Source: Frankiaceae bacterium (GTDB lineage: Bacteria > Actinomycetota > Actinomycetes > JAVEEJ01). From it: a stretch of 33,290 nt of DNA. This document shows, piece by piece, positions 23,858 through 31,821 of the stretch. Under the pieces are notes generated by a model. That model searched no databases. It saw only the letters and a list, made by a program, of their open reading frames with translations, and was not told where the DNA came from. A program made the position numbers and the translations under genes. Where the stretch lies: assembly GCA_030840515.1 (NCBI GenBank), contig JAVEEJ010000323.1:1-33290 (forward strand), written 5' to 3'. Each line of letters opens with the position of its first letter. The first letter of the stretch is position 1.

Positions 23858-25237
23858 CTACAGCTCGATCGCGACGGCCGGGCTGGAGTGCCCGTCAGTC
23901 TTGGTCGCGGGGACCGTGTCGAGCTTCTTGTAGTCGGGCGTGGTCGAGTCGTCGAAGGACGCCGCGATCTTGCCGTCGGGGAAGACGGTCACGCTGCAGA
24001 AGTCGAAGCGGTTGCTGGTCGTGCCCACGCCGATGCCGGTGTTGATGTCGCCCTTGCCCAGGTAGTAGGTGCGCAGCAGCCGCGGCTGCGCGCGCTTGAC
24101 GTCGACCACGAAGACCATGTCCTGGCCGCGGCCCGCTGAGTCGTCTGCGCGCACCGAGATCGCCGCGATCCCGGCCTTGCCGTTGACCTTCACGTCGTGC
24201 AGCGGGTCGCTGCCGCCCTCGAGCCTGCGGCCCTCGGGCACGGTGATGTCGATGCTCTTCCACGCCTTCCCACCATCGGTGGACAGGGCAAGCGAGAGGC
24301 TCTGCGCGCTCGGAACAACCTCGGTGAGCCAGCCGCGGGAGTCCTGGCGCACGGTGCCGCGGGGGATCCACGGCAAGCGGACGCAGCCCCACTTGGCCGT
24401 GGTCTGGTCCAGCCGCGCGGCCACGCAGGGGAAGTCGTCGTCGCCGTTCTTGAACAGCAGCACCCCGCCCGCGTTGAGCGGCAAGGTGTAGGTGCCGGGG
24501 TTGGGCTGCCAGAAGTCAGCGTCTGGGTTCTTCACGACGCGCGGGCGGAACAGCGGGAACTCGCTGCCCGTCGCCTCCTGGCTCGGGATCGACGGAGTCG
24601 AGTAGTCCAGGCCGTCACCGCTGATCACCTCGAGCGACTTGGTGACCCCGCCGCCGCGGATGATGGTGGCGAACGGGTACTTCGTGCCACCGATCGTGAA
24701 CGGGCCCTTGGCGTAGGTGACCCACTCGCGGTCGAAGAACGGCGACTTCAGCGGGACCTCGGACACCTCCCACGCCGCCGAGCTCTTGGTGTAGCGGAAG
24801 CCCTGCAGATGGTCGCCGGTGTAGGCATCCCACCCGGCGCCGTACACGTTGCCGCCCGGTCCGGCGACGAGCGCGCCCTCGCCGTTGTAGAGCGGCGTGG
24901 TGGGCGTGACCTTCCACCAGGACTTGCCGCGGTCGTCGGAGTAGTAGGGCACGACCCCGCCGAACTCGAGCAGCCGTCCGGTCGCGGTCGCGGCGACGTA
25001 GGTCTCGCAGCAGTCCCCTCCGACGTCGCTCCAGCGCCAGGTCTTGGAGCCGATCTTGCGGCCGCGGGCGTCGAAGACCGGGTAGCTGGCGACGTGCACA
25101 CCGGCGGCGTACTTCTGCACGCTCGCCGGAGTGACCGCCGCCGGGCCGGCGGGGGTAGGCCCGGCCACCGCGGCCGAGACGGCGAGAGCGAGGGCGGCGA
25201 CGGAAAGGACAACGGGGGGCGTTCGGCGCATGGTCAT
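23858..25237 (-). CDS. Secreted BNR/sialidase-like repeat protein A
   Basis: 459 residues. ATGs at 25237 and 25231 are both possible; the latter matches its paralogue better (MRRT and nine bases after GTCGAA). The signal peptide is followed by a predicted beta-propeller with BNR-like motifs (SDDRGKSWW, STDGGKAW). A conserved GGDCCE (73–78) near the N-terminus has two adjacent cysteines, and CVAARLD...WGC lies mid-protein. Other blocks shared with the neighbour are NGEGA, FFDR.WV, LNAGGVL, RGTVRQDSRGWLT, PLHDVKVNGK and GQDMVFVVDV. Catalytic sialidase residues are not evident, so the name describes fold only. It is one of two tandem copies; role unknown, probably a surface or secreted binding protein. 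Confidence 0.85.
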   Translation of the reverse strand: MTMRRTPPVVLSVAALALAVSAAVAGPTPAGPAAVTPASVQKYAAGVHVASYPVFDARGRKIGSKTWRWSDVGGDCCETYVAATATGRLLEFGGVVPYYSDDRGKSWWKVTPTTPLYNGEGALVAGPGGNVYGAGWDAYTGDHLQGFRYTKSSAAWEVSEVPLKSPFFDREWVTYAKGPFTIGGTKYPFATIIRGGGVTKSLEVISGDGLDYSTPSIPSQEATGSEFPLFRPRVVKNPDADFWQPNPGTYTLPLNAGGVLLFKNGDDDFPCVAARLDQTTAKWGCVRLPWIPRGTVRQDSRGWLTEVVPSAQSLSLALSTDGGKAWKSIDITVPEGRRLEGGSDPLHDVKVNGKAGIAAISVRADDSAGRGQDMVFVVDVKRAQPRLLRTYYLGKGDINTGIGVGTTSNRFDFCSVTVFPDGKIAASFDDSTTPDYKKLDTVPATKTDGHSSPAVAIEL

Positions 25238-25240
25238 GCG

Positions 25241-25264
25241 TTCGACGTCCGCGGCGCAGAGTCC
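25241..25264 (-). promoter_or_regulatory. Shared upstream block, BNR gene A copy
   Basis: On the minus strand: GGACTC, 12 bases, GTCGAA, ending three bases before the first ATG and nine before the second. It corresponds to the blocks before ftsH and BNR gene B. Confidence 0.35.
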
Positions 25265-25272
25265 TTCCCGGA

Positions 25273-25282
25273 CGAGTACGAC
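25273..25282 (-). repeat. Dispersed GTACTCG word, intergenic copy
   Basis: CGAGTACGAC on the plus strand, in the 55-bp gap between the two BNR genes. See the finding on the dispersed word. Confidence 0.5.
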
Positions 25283-25292
25283 GACCTAGCGG

Positions 25293-26684
25293 CTAGACCG
25301 CGATCGCCAGCTGCGGGGAGCCCTTGCCTGCCTTGTCGTCGAACGACGCCACCAGCTTGCCGTCCGGCAGGAAGGCGATCGTCATGTAGTCCATGCGGTC
25401 GCCGCTGGCCCCGCTCACCGCGTCGTTGGCGGTCACGAGGTTGCCGTCACCGACGAGGTCGGTCTCCACCAGCCTGGGCTTGCCCTTGCTCACGTCGATG
25501 AGGAAGACCATGTCCTGGCCTGGCTTGCCCTTCACCTTGTCGAAGCGCGTGATCAACGCCGCCTTGCCGAGCTTGCCGTTCACCTTCAGGTCATGCAGCG
25601 GGTTGCTGGTGTTGACGGCGTCGGACGTCGGCAGCCAGCCCTCGATGGTGCCGCCGACGGGGGACTTCACGGTGACGCCGGACCAGTGCCGGCCACCGTC
25701 GGTGGAGATCTCCACCCGCCAGCCCTTGCCGTCGGTCGACGGGTAGGCCTGCGTGAGCCAACCGCGCGAGTCTTGCCGCACGACGGTGCCGCGCAGACTG
25801 GCCGGGGCCTTGACGCAGTGCCAGGTGGCGTCCGACGTGCGCATGAGCGTGACCTCGCAGCCGGGCGCGTCGAGGTCATCGGCCTTGCGGTAGTGCAACG
25901 CGCCGCCGGCGTTGAGTGTGGTGGCGTGCGCCGCGGGAACGTCCTGGTTCCAGTCGGCGGTGGCGTCCTTCTTCACCGGCACGTAGTAGGTGGCCGACTC
26001 GGCGTTGTCGCCCGCGCTGTCGACCGGCGGGACCGTGAGCACGTCGTAGTGGAGCCCGTCAGCCGACAGGTACTCCACGTCCTTGCTCGGGTAGGCGCCG
26101 CGCACCAGGGTCGCGTAGGGCACGGTCTTGCCGCCGATGGTGATCGGCCCCTTCACGATCGAGACCCAGGGCCGGTCGAAGAACGGCCCGTGCAGCGGCG
26201 TGAAGGCGGTCTCGAACTTCTTCGTGGCGGCGGTGTACTTGTAGCCGGTCAGCACGTCGCCGCTGTAGGGGTCCCAAGTGATGCCGACGATGTCGCCGTT
26301 CGGGGCCACCGTCACCGCGCCCTCGCCGTTCGGCAGGACTCCTGGCGGCAGCGCGTAGGTGACCTGCTTCCAGGTCACCCCACGGTCATCGCTGAAGAAC
26401 AGGTAGGTGCCGCCGAACTCGTAGATGCGCCCGGCCTGCGTGGTGTGGCCGTACACCTCACAGCAGTCGCCGCCCGCGTCGGTCCGGCGCCAGCTCTTGG
26501 TCCCGATGCGCTTGCCCGCTGCGTTGTAGCGGTCCCAGGTCACGACCTCGTTGTGGGTCCGCACGCTCGTCACGACACCTGGCTGGGCGGGCACGTCGTT
26601 CGGGACGGGCGTGGTCGCGACCGCGACGCCGGCAAGAAGGGCGGCGGACGCCAGGAGCGGGAGGACGGTTCTGCGCAGCTGCAT
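25293..26684 (-). CDS. Secreted BNR/sialidase-like repeat protein B
   Basis: 463 residues from the ATG at 26684. The frame extends upstream to 27104 only as a shadow of nadE. The N-terminal signal peptide is MQLRRTVLPLLASAALLAGVAVA. It is colinear with protein A: GGDCCE (71–76), SDDRGVTWK, NGEGA, FFDRPWV, GPITIGG, LNAGGALHY, RGTVVRQDSRGWLT, STDGGRHW, PLHDLKVNGK, GQDMVFLIDV and PDGKLVASFDD. The two genes are a tandem duplication with clear divergence. No ribosome-binding site is obvious, and the start lies nine bases after GTCGAA of the shared block. Divergent from nadE with a 63-bp spacer. Confidence 0.86.
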   Translation of the reverse strand: MQLRRTVLPLLASAALLAGVAVATTPVPNDVPAQPGVVTSVRTHNEVVTWDRYNAAGKRIGTKSWRRTDAGGDCCEVYGHTTQAGRIYEFGGTYLFFSDDRGVTWKQVTYALPPGVLPNGEGAVTVAPNGDIVGITWDPYSGDVLTGYKYTAATKKFETAFTPLHGPFFDRPWVSIVKGPITIGGKTVPYATLVRGAYPSKDVEYLSADGLHYDVLTVPPVDSAGDNAESATYYVPVKKDATADWNQDVPAAHATTLNAGGALHYRKADDLDAPGCEVTLMRTSDATWHCVKAPASLRGTVVRQDSRGWLTQAYPSTDGKGWRVEISTDGGRHWSGVTVKSPVGGTIEGWLPTSDAVNTSNPLHDLKVNGKLGKAALITRFDKVKGKPGQDMVFLIDVSKGKPRLVETDLVGDGNLVTANDAVSGASGDRMDYMTIAFLPDGKLVASFDDKAGKGSPQLAIAV

Positions 26685-26693
26685 GGGGATCGC

Positions 26694-26722
26694 TTCGACA
26701 GCCGAGGGCGGAGTCCTGCCGG
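26694..26722 (-). promoter_or_regulatory. Shared upstream block, BNR gene B copy
   Basis: On the minus strand: CCGGCAGGACTC, 11 bases, GTCGAA, then nine bases to the ATG. The 12-mer is identical to that upstream of ftsH, and the spacing to GTCG-A is the same. Confidence 0.4.
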
Positions 26723-26735
26723 CCGGCGCGCTCCG

Positions 26736-26741
26736 TAGGCT
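26736..26741 (+). promoter_or_regulatory. -10 element of leaderless nadE promoter
   Basis: TAGGCT followed by six bases (GGTGTT) and the GTG start of nadE. This is the standard leaderless arrangement. There is no ribosome-binding site, and no good -35 hexamer is seen. Confidence 0.65.
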
Positions 26742-26747
26742 GGTGTT

Positions 26748-28502
26748 GTGCCTTCGCTTCGGCTCGCCCTGGCTCAGGTCAACGCGACGGTCGGCGACCT
26801 CGAGGGCAACGCGTCGCTGGTCCTGCGGTGGGCCGAGCACGCCCAGCAGCGCGGCGCCCACCTCGCCGTCTTCCCCGAGGGCGTCATCACCGGTTACCCG
26901 GCGGAGGACCTCGTGTTGCGGGAGTCCTTCGTCGCTGCCTCCATCGACACTGTCGTCCGGTTGGCGCAGCAGCTCGCCGCCGCCGGGCTCGGAGAGCTGC
27001 CGGTGGTGCTCGGGTACGTCGACAGCGCCCCCCGCGGCCGCCCCTTCAACGCGGCCGCCGTGCTGCACCGCGGCGGGGTGGTCACCACCTACGCGAAGCA
27101 CCACCTCCCGAACTACGGCGTCTTCGACGAAGCGCGCTACTTCACCCCTGGCGAGCGGTTCCCGGTGGTGCGGGTGCGCGGCATCGACGTCGCACTGACG
27201 ATCTGCGAAGACCTGTGGCAGGACGGGGGGCCCATCGCGGCTGCGCGCACGGCCGGCGTCGGCCTGGTGCTGACCATCAACGGCTCGCCGTACGAGCGCG
27301 ACAAGGACGACTTCCGGCTCGCGCTGGCCCAGCGCCGCGCGGCCGAGGCGGGCGCGACCTTGGCCTACGTCAACCTCGTAGGCGGTCAGGACGAGCTGGT
27401 CTTCGACGGCGACTCCCTCGTCGTCGCGCCCGACGGAACCCTGCTGGCCCGAGCCCCGCAGTTCGAGGAGGGCCTGCTCGTCGCGGACCTCGAGCTGCCC
27501 GCGGCGTCGGACGACCGCTGGGGTGCCGTGCCGGTCGGTGACGGTGGCCAGATGGTGGTGGAGCGGGTGACGGTCTCGGCAGAGCCGTTGCCCGAGTGGG
27601 CGCTGCTTCCCAGCGGGATAGCGGCGCGCCTGGACGACACAGCGGAGGTGTGGCGCGCACTGGTCCTCGGCACCCGTGACTACGTCCGCAAGAACGGCTT
27701 CAGCTCAGTGGTGCTCGGTCTGTCCGGCGGGATCGACTCCGCAGTGGTCGCCGTACTCGCAGCCGACGCACTCGGCCCCAGCGCGGTGCACGCCGTGGGG
27801 ATGCCGTCGCGGCACTCGAGTCCGGGGTCCCTCACCGATGCCGAGGAGCTGACCCACCGGGTCGGGGTCAACTGGGAGGTGATCCCGATCGACCCCGTCG
27901 TGCGCGGGTTCGAGGGCGCGGTCGAGCTGCACGGGCTGGCCGCCGAGAACCTGCAGGCGCGGGTACGGGGCACCCTGCTGATGGCGTTGTCCAACGAGCG
28001 CGGGCACCTGGTCCTCGCCACCGGCAACAAGAGCGAGCTCGCGACCGGCTACTCGACGCTCTACGGGGACGCGGTCGGTGGCTACGCGCCGATCAAGGAC
28101 GTGCCCAAGACGGACGTGTGGGCGCTCGCCCGGTGGCGCAACGCCTGGGCAAGCGAGCGAGGCGAGACACCGCCGATCCCGGAGGCTTCCATCAGCAAGC
28201 CTCCCTCCGCGGAGCTGCGCCCCGGACAGCAGGACAGTGACTCGCTGCCGCCCTATGAGGCGCTCGACGCAGTGCTGGACGACTACGTCGAACGCGACCT
28301 CGGTCGGGCCGCGCTGCTGCGCGCCGGTCACGACGAGGGGCTGGTGGACCGGGTGATGCGGCTGGTCGACCACGCCGAGTACAAGCGCCGGCAGTACCCA
28401 CCGGGCCCGAAGGTCTCGTCGCGCAACTTCGGCCGCGACCGCCGACTTCCCATCACGTCGCGCTGGCGCGAGGGGCCCGCCGCTGACCCCGCCCAGGGGT
28501 AG
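26748..28502 (+). CDS. nadE: Glutamine-dependent NAD+ synthetase
   Basis: 584 residues in two domains. The N-terminal nitrilase-type glutaminase has the catalytic triad Glu44 (VFPEG), Lys117 (YAKHHLPNYGVFDE) and Cys153 (LTICEDLW). The C-terminal synthetase has the pyrophosphate loop GLSGGIDSAV near 325 and the conserved ATGNKSELATGYSTLYGDAVGGYAPIKD-type stretch. It converts nicotinate adenine dinucleotide to NAD+ using glutamine nitrogen and ATP. The GTG start has no ribosome-binding site but sits six bases after TAGGCT. Placement near glnA2 and glnE is conserved in several actinomycetes and fits its glutamine dependence. A GCCGTACTCG word (27750–27759) directly follows the SGGIDS codons. Confidence 0.97.
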   Translation: MPSLRLALAQVNATVGDLEGNASLVLRWAEHAQQRGAHLAVFPEGVITGYPAEDLVLRESFVAASIDTVVRLAQQLAAAGLGELPVVLGYVDSAPRGRPFNAAAVLHRGGVVTTYAKHHLPNYGVFDEARYFTPGERFPVVRVRGIDVALTICEDLWQDGGPIAAARTAGVGLVLTINGSPYERDKDDFRLALAQRRAAEAGATLAYVNLVGGQDELVFDGDSLVVAPDGTLLARAPQFEEGLLVADLELPAASDDRWGAVPVGDGGQMVVERVTVSAEPLPEWALLPSGIAARLDDTAEVWRALVLGTRDYVRKNGFSSVVLGLSGGIDSAVVAVLAADALGPSAVHAVGMPSRHSSPGSLTDAEELTHRVGVNWEVIPIDPVVRGFEGAVELHGLAAENLQARVRGTLLMALSNERGHLVLATGNKSELATGYSTLYGDAVGGYAPIKDVPKTDVWALARWRNAWASERGETPPIPEASISKPPSAELRPGQQDSDSLPPYEALDAVLDDYVERDLGRAALLRAGHDEGLVDRVMRLVDHAEYKRRQYPPGPKVSSRNFGRDRRLPITSRWREGPAADPAQG

Positions 28503-28583
28503 CCGGCGCCGCCCCGCCCGCGTCGTGTCACGATGGTGCTGCCCGGGGACGCCGTGTGGTGCCTCGAGGCGTGGGAGGCAGCC

Positions 28584-29423
28584 ATGGCTACCGAGGCCAT
28601 CAGCTTGTACGGCGGGTCCGGGAACGGCCGCCGCGTCACGGTCCGCGACATCGCCGCCGCCAAAGAGCGAGGCGAGCGTTGGCCGATGCTCACCGCCTAC
28701 GACGCCCTCACCGCGGGGCTCTTCGACGAGGCCGGGATCCCGGTGCTGCTCGTCGGCGACTCCGCGGCGATGGTGGTCTACGGCTACGACACCACCTTGC
28801 CGGTCCGGGTCGATGACCTGATCCCGCTCGTCGCGGCGGTGGTGCGCGGGTCGAAGCGGGCCATGGTGGTGGCCGACCTGCCGTTCGGCAGCTATCAGGC
28901 CAGCGCCGCGCAGGCGCTCGAGACCGGGGCGCGCTTCCTCAAGGAGGGCGGCGCGCACGCGGTCAAGCTCGAAGGCGGCGCCCGCGTGCTGCCCCAGGTC
29001 GACGCACTGGTGGCCGCCGGGGTGCCGGTGATGGGTCACCTGGGGCTGACGCCGCAGAGCGTGAACGCGATCGGCGGCTACCGCGTGCAAGGCCGAGGTG
29101 GGGCGGACGAGCAGCTGCTCGCCGACGCGAAGGCGCTGGAGGCCGCGGGCGCCTTCTCCCTGGTGCTCGAGGCCGTGCCCGCCGAGCTCGCCGAGCGCAT
29201 CACGGCGTCACTGGCCATCCCGACCATCGGGATCGGCGCGGGCAACGCGTGCGACGGGCAGGTGCTCGTCTGGCAGGACCTCGCCGGCCTGACGCCGTCC
29301 CCCGGGCCGAAGTTCGTCAAGCGCTACGCCGATCTGCGCGGCGTCCTCACCTCCGCCGTGCAGGAGTTCGCGGCCGAGGTCGCGGACGGGAGCTATCCGG
29401 GTCCGGAGCACAGCTACCACTGA
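28584..29423 (+). CDS. panB: 3-methyl-2-oxobutanoate hydroxymethyltransferase (KPHMT)
   Basis: 279 residues from the ATG at 28584, chosen because GGGAGG lies five bases upstream; the in-frame ATG at 28533 has none. Motifs: MLTAYD (35–40), LLVGDSAAMVVYGYDTTLPV (metal ligand Asp59), VADLPFGSY (Asp98), AVKLEGG (127–132) and GHLGLTPQSV (151–160). The enzyme transfers a hydroxymethyl group from methylene-tetrahydrofolate to ketoisovalerate, the first step of pantothenate synthesis. A CACGAT at 28529–28534 could be its -10 element. Convergent with fno, 17 bp apart. Confidence 0.97.
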   Translation: MATEAISLYGGSGNGRRVTVRDIAAAKERGERWPMLTAYDALTAGLFDEAGIPVLLVGDSAAMVVYGYDTTLPVRVDDLIPLVAAVVRGSKRAMVVADLPFGSYQASAAQALETGARFLKEGGAHAVKLEGGARVLPQVDALVAAGVPVMGHLGLTPQSVNAIGGYRVQGRGGADEQLLADAKALEAAGAFSLVLEAVPAELAERITASLAIPTIGIGAGNACDGQVLVWQDLAGLTPSPGPKFVKRYADLRGVLTSAVQEFAAEVADGSYPGPEHSYH

Positions 29424-29440
29424 CCGCTGCGCCACCTCGC

Positions 29441-30115
29441 TCAGATGTCGGTGACCCGGATGCCGGCATGCGCCTTGTAGCGGCGGTTCACCGAGATCAG
29501 GTTCGCGGTGAGCGCCTCGACCTGCCGGCAGTTGCGCAGCCGCCCGGCGTACACCCCGCGCATCCCTGGGATCCCCGCGACGATGTCTTGGACAAGGTCG
29601 GTGGCGGCACGGTCATCGCCGAGCACGAGGACATCGGTGTCGAGTACGGCGATCTCCGGGTCGAGCAGCAACACGGCCGAGACGTGGTGGAACGCCCCCA
29701 CCACGGTCGAGTCCGGCAGCGCAGCGGCGGCCTCCTGCGCCGCCGACCCCTCGGGAACCGCCAGCGCGAAGGCTCCCTGGGCGTCGAAGCCGAGCGGGTT
29801 CACGCAGTCGACGACGACCTTGCCCGCCAGCTCGGCAGCCAGCGACTCGAGCAGTGCCCGGTGCCCGTCATAGGGAACGGCGACGACGACGAGGTCCGCC
29901 GCCGCGGCGTCGGCGTTGCCCGCGCCCGTGACCCGCTCCAGACCGAGATCGGCCGCCGCCGTGACAGCCCGGCCCGGGTCCCGAGAGCCGAGCACCACGC
30001 TGTGGCCTGCGAGGGCGAGGCGCCGGGCCAAGCCTCGGCCCTGCTCACCCGTGCCACCGAGAACCCCGATGCTCATGAGTCGCTGGGCGGAGGGGTCGCC
30101 GGGCTCTACGGTCAT
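29441..30115 (-). CDS. fno: F420-dependent NADP oxidoreductase
   Basis: 224 residues from the ATG at 30115. The Rossmann loop GGTGEQGRG (20–28) and SRD at 44–46 (NADP 2'-phosphate recognition) match the NADPH:F420 oxidoreductase (Fno/NpdG) family, as do VVDCVNPLGFD and VGAFHHVSA. It exchanges hydride between NADPH and coenzyme F420, supplying F420H2 for reductases. The start lies exactly six bases after CATGAT on the minus strand, so it is probably leaderless. An internal ATG at 30076 (MSIGVLGG) is the alternative. Confidence 0.9.
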   Translation of the reverse strand: MTVEPGDPSAQRLMSIGVLGGTGEQGRGLARRLALAGHSVVLGSRDPGRAVTAAADLGLERVTGAGNADAAAADLVVVAVPYDGHRALLESLAAELAGKVVVDCVNPLGFDAQGAFALAVPEGSAAQEAAAALPDSTVVGAFHHVSAVLLLDPEIAVLDTDVLVLGDDRAATDLVQDIVAGIPGMRGVYAGRLRNCRQVEALTANLISVNRRYKAHAGIRVTDI

Positions 30116-30121
30116 GCCGCG

Positions 30122-30127
30122 ATCATG
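30122..30127 (-). promoter_or_regulatory. -10 element of probable leaderless fno promoter
   Basis: CATGAT, six bases (CGCGGC), then ATG on the minus strand. Position and spacing match the nadE, glnE and dedA cases; the first base departs from TANNNT. Confidence 0.45.
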
Positions 30128-30294
30128 CCCAGGGCTGTCGAGGGTTGTGGCGAGGGGTCCGGGGAACGGTGCCCCCCAGATGACCGCTCCGGAACTGTGT
30201 CCGTCTTGGGAGGATTCCCAGGGGGGGCGGCGAACCCAGGGGCGATAAGCAGGACCGAGGTAGCCAGGCACGAGCGGCGGCAGGAGGTGGCGGC

Positions 30295-31170
30295 ATGGAC
30301 GAGCAGTCCGAGCGCGGCCCCCTCGAGCCCACGCCCGGCGGCGTCGAGCGGCTCCTCGCAGAGCTCGCTGACCTGCGGCTTCTCCTCGACAGCGACCTGA
30401 CGATCGCGGCCGCCGCCCTCGACGCGGACGCCCCGCAGATGGCCTCTCAGGTCCTCGACGACGAGCACGAGCGGCTCAACTCCCTGCAGGCCCGGATCCT
30501 GCGCGGCGTCACCCCGGAGCCTGCGCGAGTGGCACCGGCACCGATCGAGCTGCCCCAGCCGCGATCGCGGCGCTTGGCCCGCCTGCCCGGCGGTGCCGCT
30601 GCTGCCCTGGCCGCGGCCGCCGTGGCAGCCGCCGTACTCGGGGCCTCCATGGTCCCGAGCATGCACAGCAGCCATCCGGCCCTGGCCTCGGACGTGGCGA
30701 CCGCAACGGACAGCTATGACGCCTTCAGTCGCATCGCCACCAGCAAGTCCGGCGACGCGGCCGACGTCCAGGCCGCCGCGGCCGCGCTGCACGCCTCGCT
30801 CCAGCCCCTGATCGACGCGGCCGACAGCAGTCCGGAGAGCGCTCAGCGGGCCCTCGAGCTGCTGCAGGCAGAGCAGCTGCTCCTGCTGCAGTCCAAGCCG
30901 GCCGGGGCCAACGCGATCCTGCGTGAGGCACACCGGCTGGTCCTGCGGCTGCGCAAGCAGGCCCCTTCGGTGGTCCCGCCCGCGGCGACCAAGCCGCTGG
31001 CGACGAGCAGCCCCAAGTCGACCAGCAGCGCCAAGCCGGTGGCGAAGCCCTCGCCCTCGCCGACCACGTCGCCTACCCCTTCGCACAAGCCGAGCCCCAA
31101 GCCCAGCCCCTCCGGGTCACCCTCCTCGAGCCCCTCACCGAGCTCGACAGGCATCATCCCCGGGCTCTAA
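30295..31170 (+). CDS. Single-pass membrane protein with Ser/Pro/Lys-rich tail
   Basis: 291 residues. AGGAGGT lies six bases before the ATG. The cytoplasmic part (1–95) is acidic and helical. It is followed by a strongly Ala-rich membrane helix (about 97–122), an outer helical region (about 130–225) with Ala/Gln/Leu heptad-like spacing, and a low-complexity tail of Ser, Pro, Thr and Lys (about 228–291). The topology resembles anti-sigma or DUF5667-type proteins, but I find no motif that assigns a family. A GCCGTACTCG word (30631–30640) encodes part of the membrane helix. A stem-loop follows the stop. Confidence 0.8.
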   Translation: MDEQSERGPLEPTPGGVERLLAELADLRLLLDSDLTIAAAALDADAPQMASQVLDDEHERLNSLQARILRGVTPEPARVAPAPIELPQPRSRRLARLPGGAAAALAAAAVAAAVLGASMVPSMHSSHPALASDVATATDSYDAFSRIATSKSGDAADVQAAAAALHASLQPLIDAADSSPESAQRALELLQAEQLLLLQSKPAGANAILREAHRLVLRLRKQAPSVVPPAATKPLATSSPKSTSSAKPVAKPSPSPTTSPTPSHKPSPKPSPSGSPSSSPSPSSTGIIPGL

Positions 31171-31177
31171 GAGCCCG
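31161..31177 (+). terminator. Hairpin with the stop codon in its loop
   Basis: CGGGCTC (31161–31167) and GAGCCCG (31171–31177) form a perfect 7-bp GC-rich stem whose three-base loop is the TAA stop of the preceding gene. No T-tract follows, as is common for actinobacterial terminators. Confidence 0.5.
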
Positions 31178-31209
31178 CGCGCCGTTCGAAGCGGTGCGCC
31201 CACCTCGGG

Positions 31210-31215
31210 CACGAT
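31210..31215 (+). promoter_or_regulatory. -10 element of probable leaderless promoter of the SIS-like gene
   Basis: CACGAT, six bases (GACCGC), then ATG at 31222. There is no ribosome-binding site. Same geometry as the other leaderless starts here. Confidence 0.45.
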
Positions 31216-31221
31216 GACCGC

Positions 31222-31815
31222 ATGGATCGCTCCAGCGCGCAGGCGTTGCGCGAGCTCCTCGCCTCCACGGCGCTGGTGGACCGCACGTTGTCCTTCGGCC
31301 GGGCCCTTCGGCGTACCCGGGTCGGTCGCTCCCCCGGTGGGCTGCTCGTCGTCGGCACCGCCGAGGAAGAGCCGTGGCACTTCACCGCCCACCTTCAGGA
31401 CGAGGCTGAGTGGGCCGGAGCTCCGGAGCTGACGCCGACGCTCATTCGCTGGTCACCACCAGACGATGCGCCCGCACACTTGGCTGTCGACCTGTCGCGT
31501 CTCGAGCAGGCGAAGCGCGGGGAGTCACTGCTCGTCGTTGCGCCGGGGAGAGCCACCGATCCGCTTCTCGAACGGGTCGATGACGCGCGCCACCGCGGTG
31601 CCAGCGTCTTCGCCGTCGCGAGCGCCGACCGCGAGTTGGAGGCGCTGGCCGATGAGGCCCTCGTCATGGAAGACCAGACCGTCGCGAAGTCCGTCGACTT
31701 CGACGCGGTCACGCACCTGATCTCCCTGGCAACCGGCGAAGCGCTGCCCGCTCGCGGCGGCGTGCGTCCGAGGTTGGCGCGGCTTCTCGATGTGTTGGCG
31801 GGTCCGCGCGACTGA
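31222..31815 (+). CDS. SIS-domain-like protein of unknown function
   Basis: 197 residues, apparently leaderless. The central part reads GESLLVVAPGRATDPLLERVDDARHRGASVFAVAS, then ELEALADEALVMED. This follows the shape of phosphosugar-binding SIS domains (strand, glycine/serine loop, helix, RGA-strand, LAD loop). The usual SGxT loop is replaced by PGRAT, so sugar-phosphate binding may be altered or lost. It is not long enough for a complete sugar isomerase. The neighbours (panB, fno, dedA) give no clear hint. Confidence 0.65.
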   Translation: MDRSSAQALRELLASTALVDRTLSFGRALRRTRVGRSPGGLLVVGTAEEEPWHFTAHLQDEAEWAGAPELTPTLIRWSPPDDAPAHLAVDLSRLEQAKRGESLLVVAPGRATDPLLERVDDARHRGASVFAVASADRELEALADEALVMEDQTVAKSVDFDAVTHLISLATGEALPARGGVRPRLARLLDVLAGPRD

Positions 31816-31821
31816 CAGCCG

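Noticed and set aside
26685..27104. Upstream extension of BNR gene B
   Set aside because: It lies antisense in nadE. The signal peptide begins at 26684.
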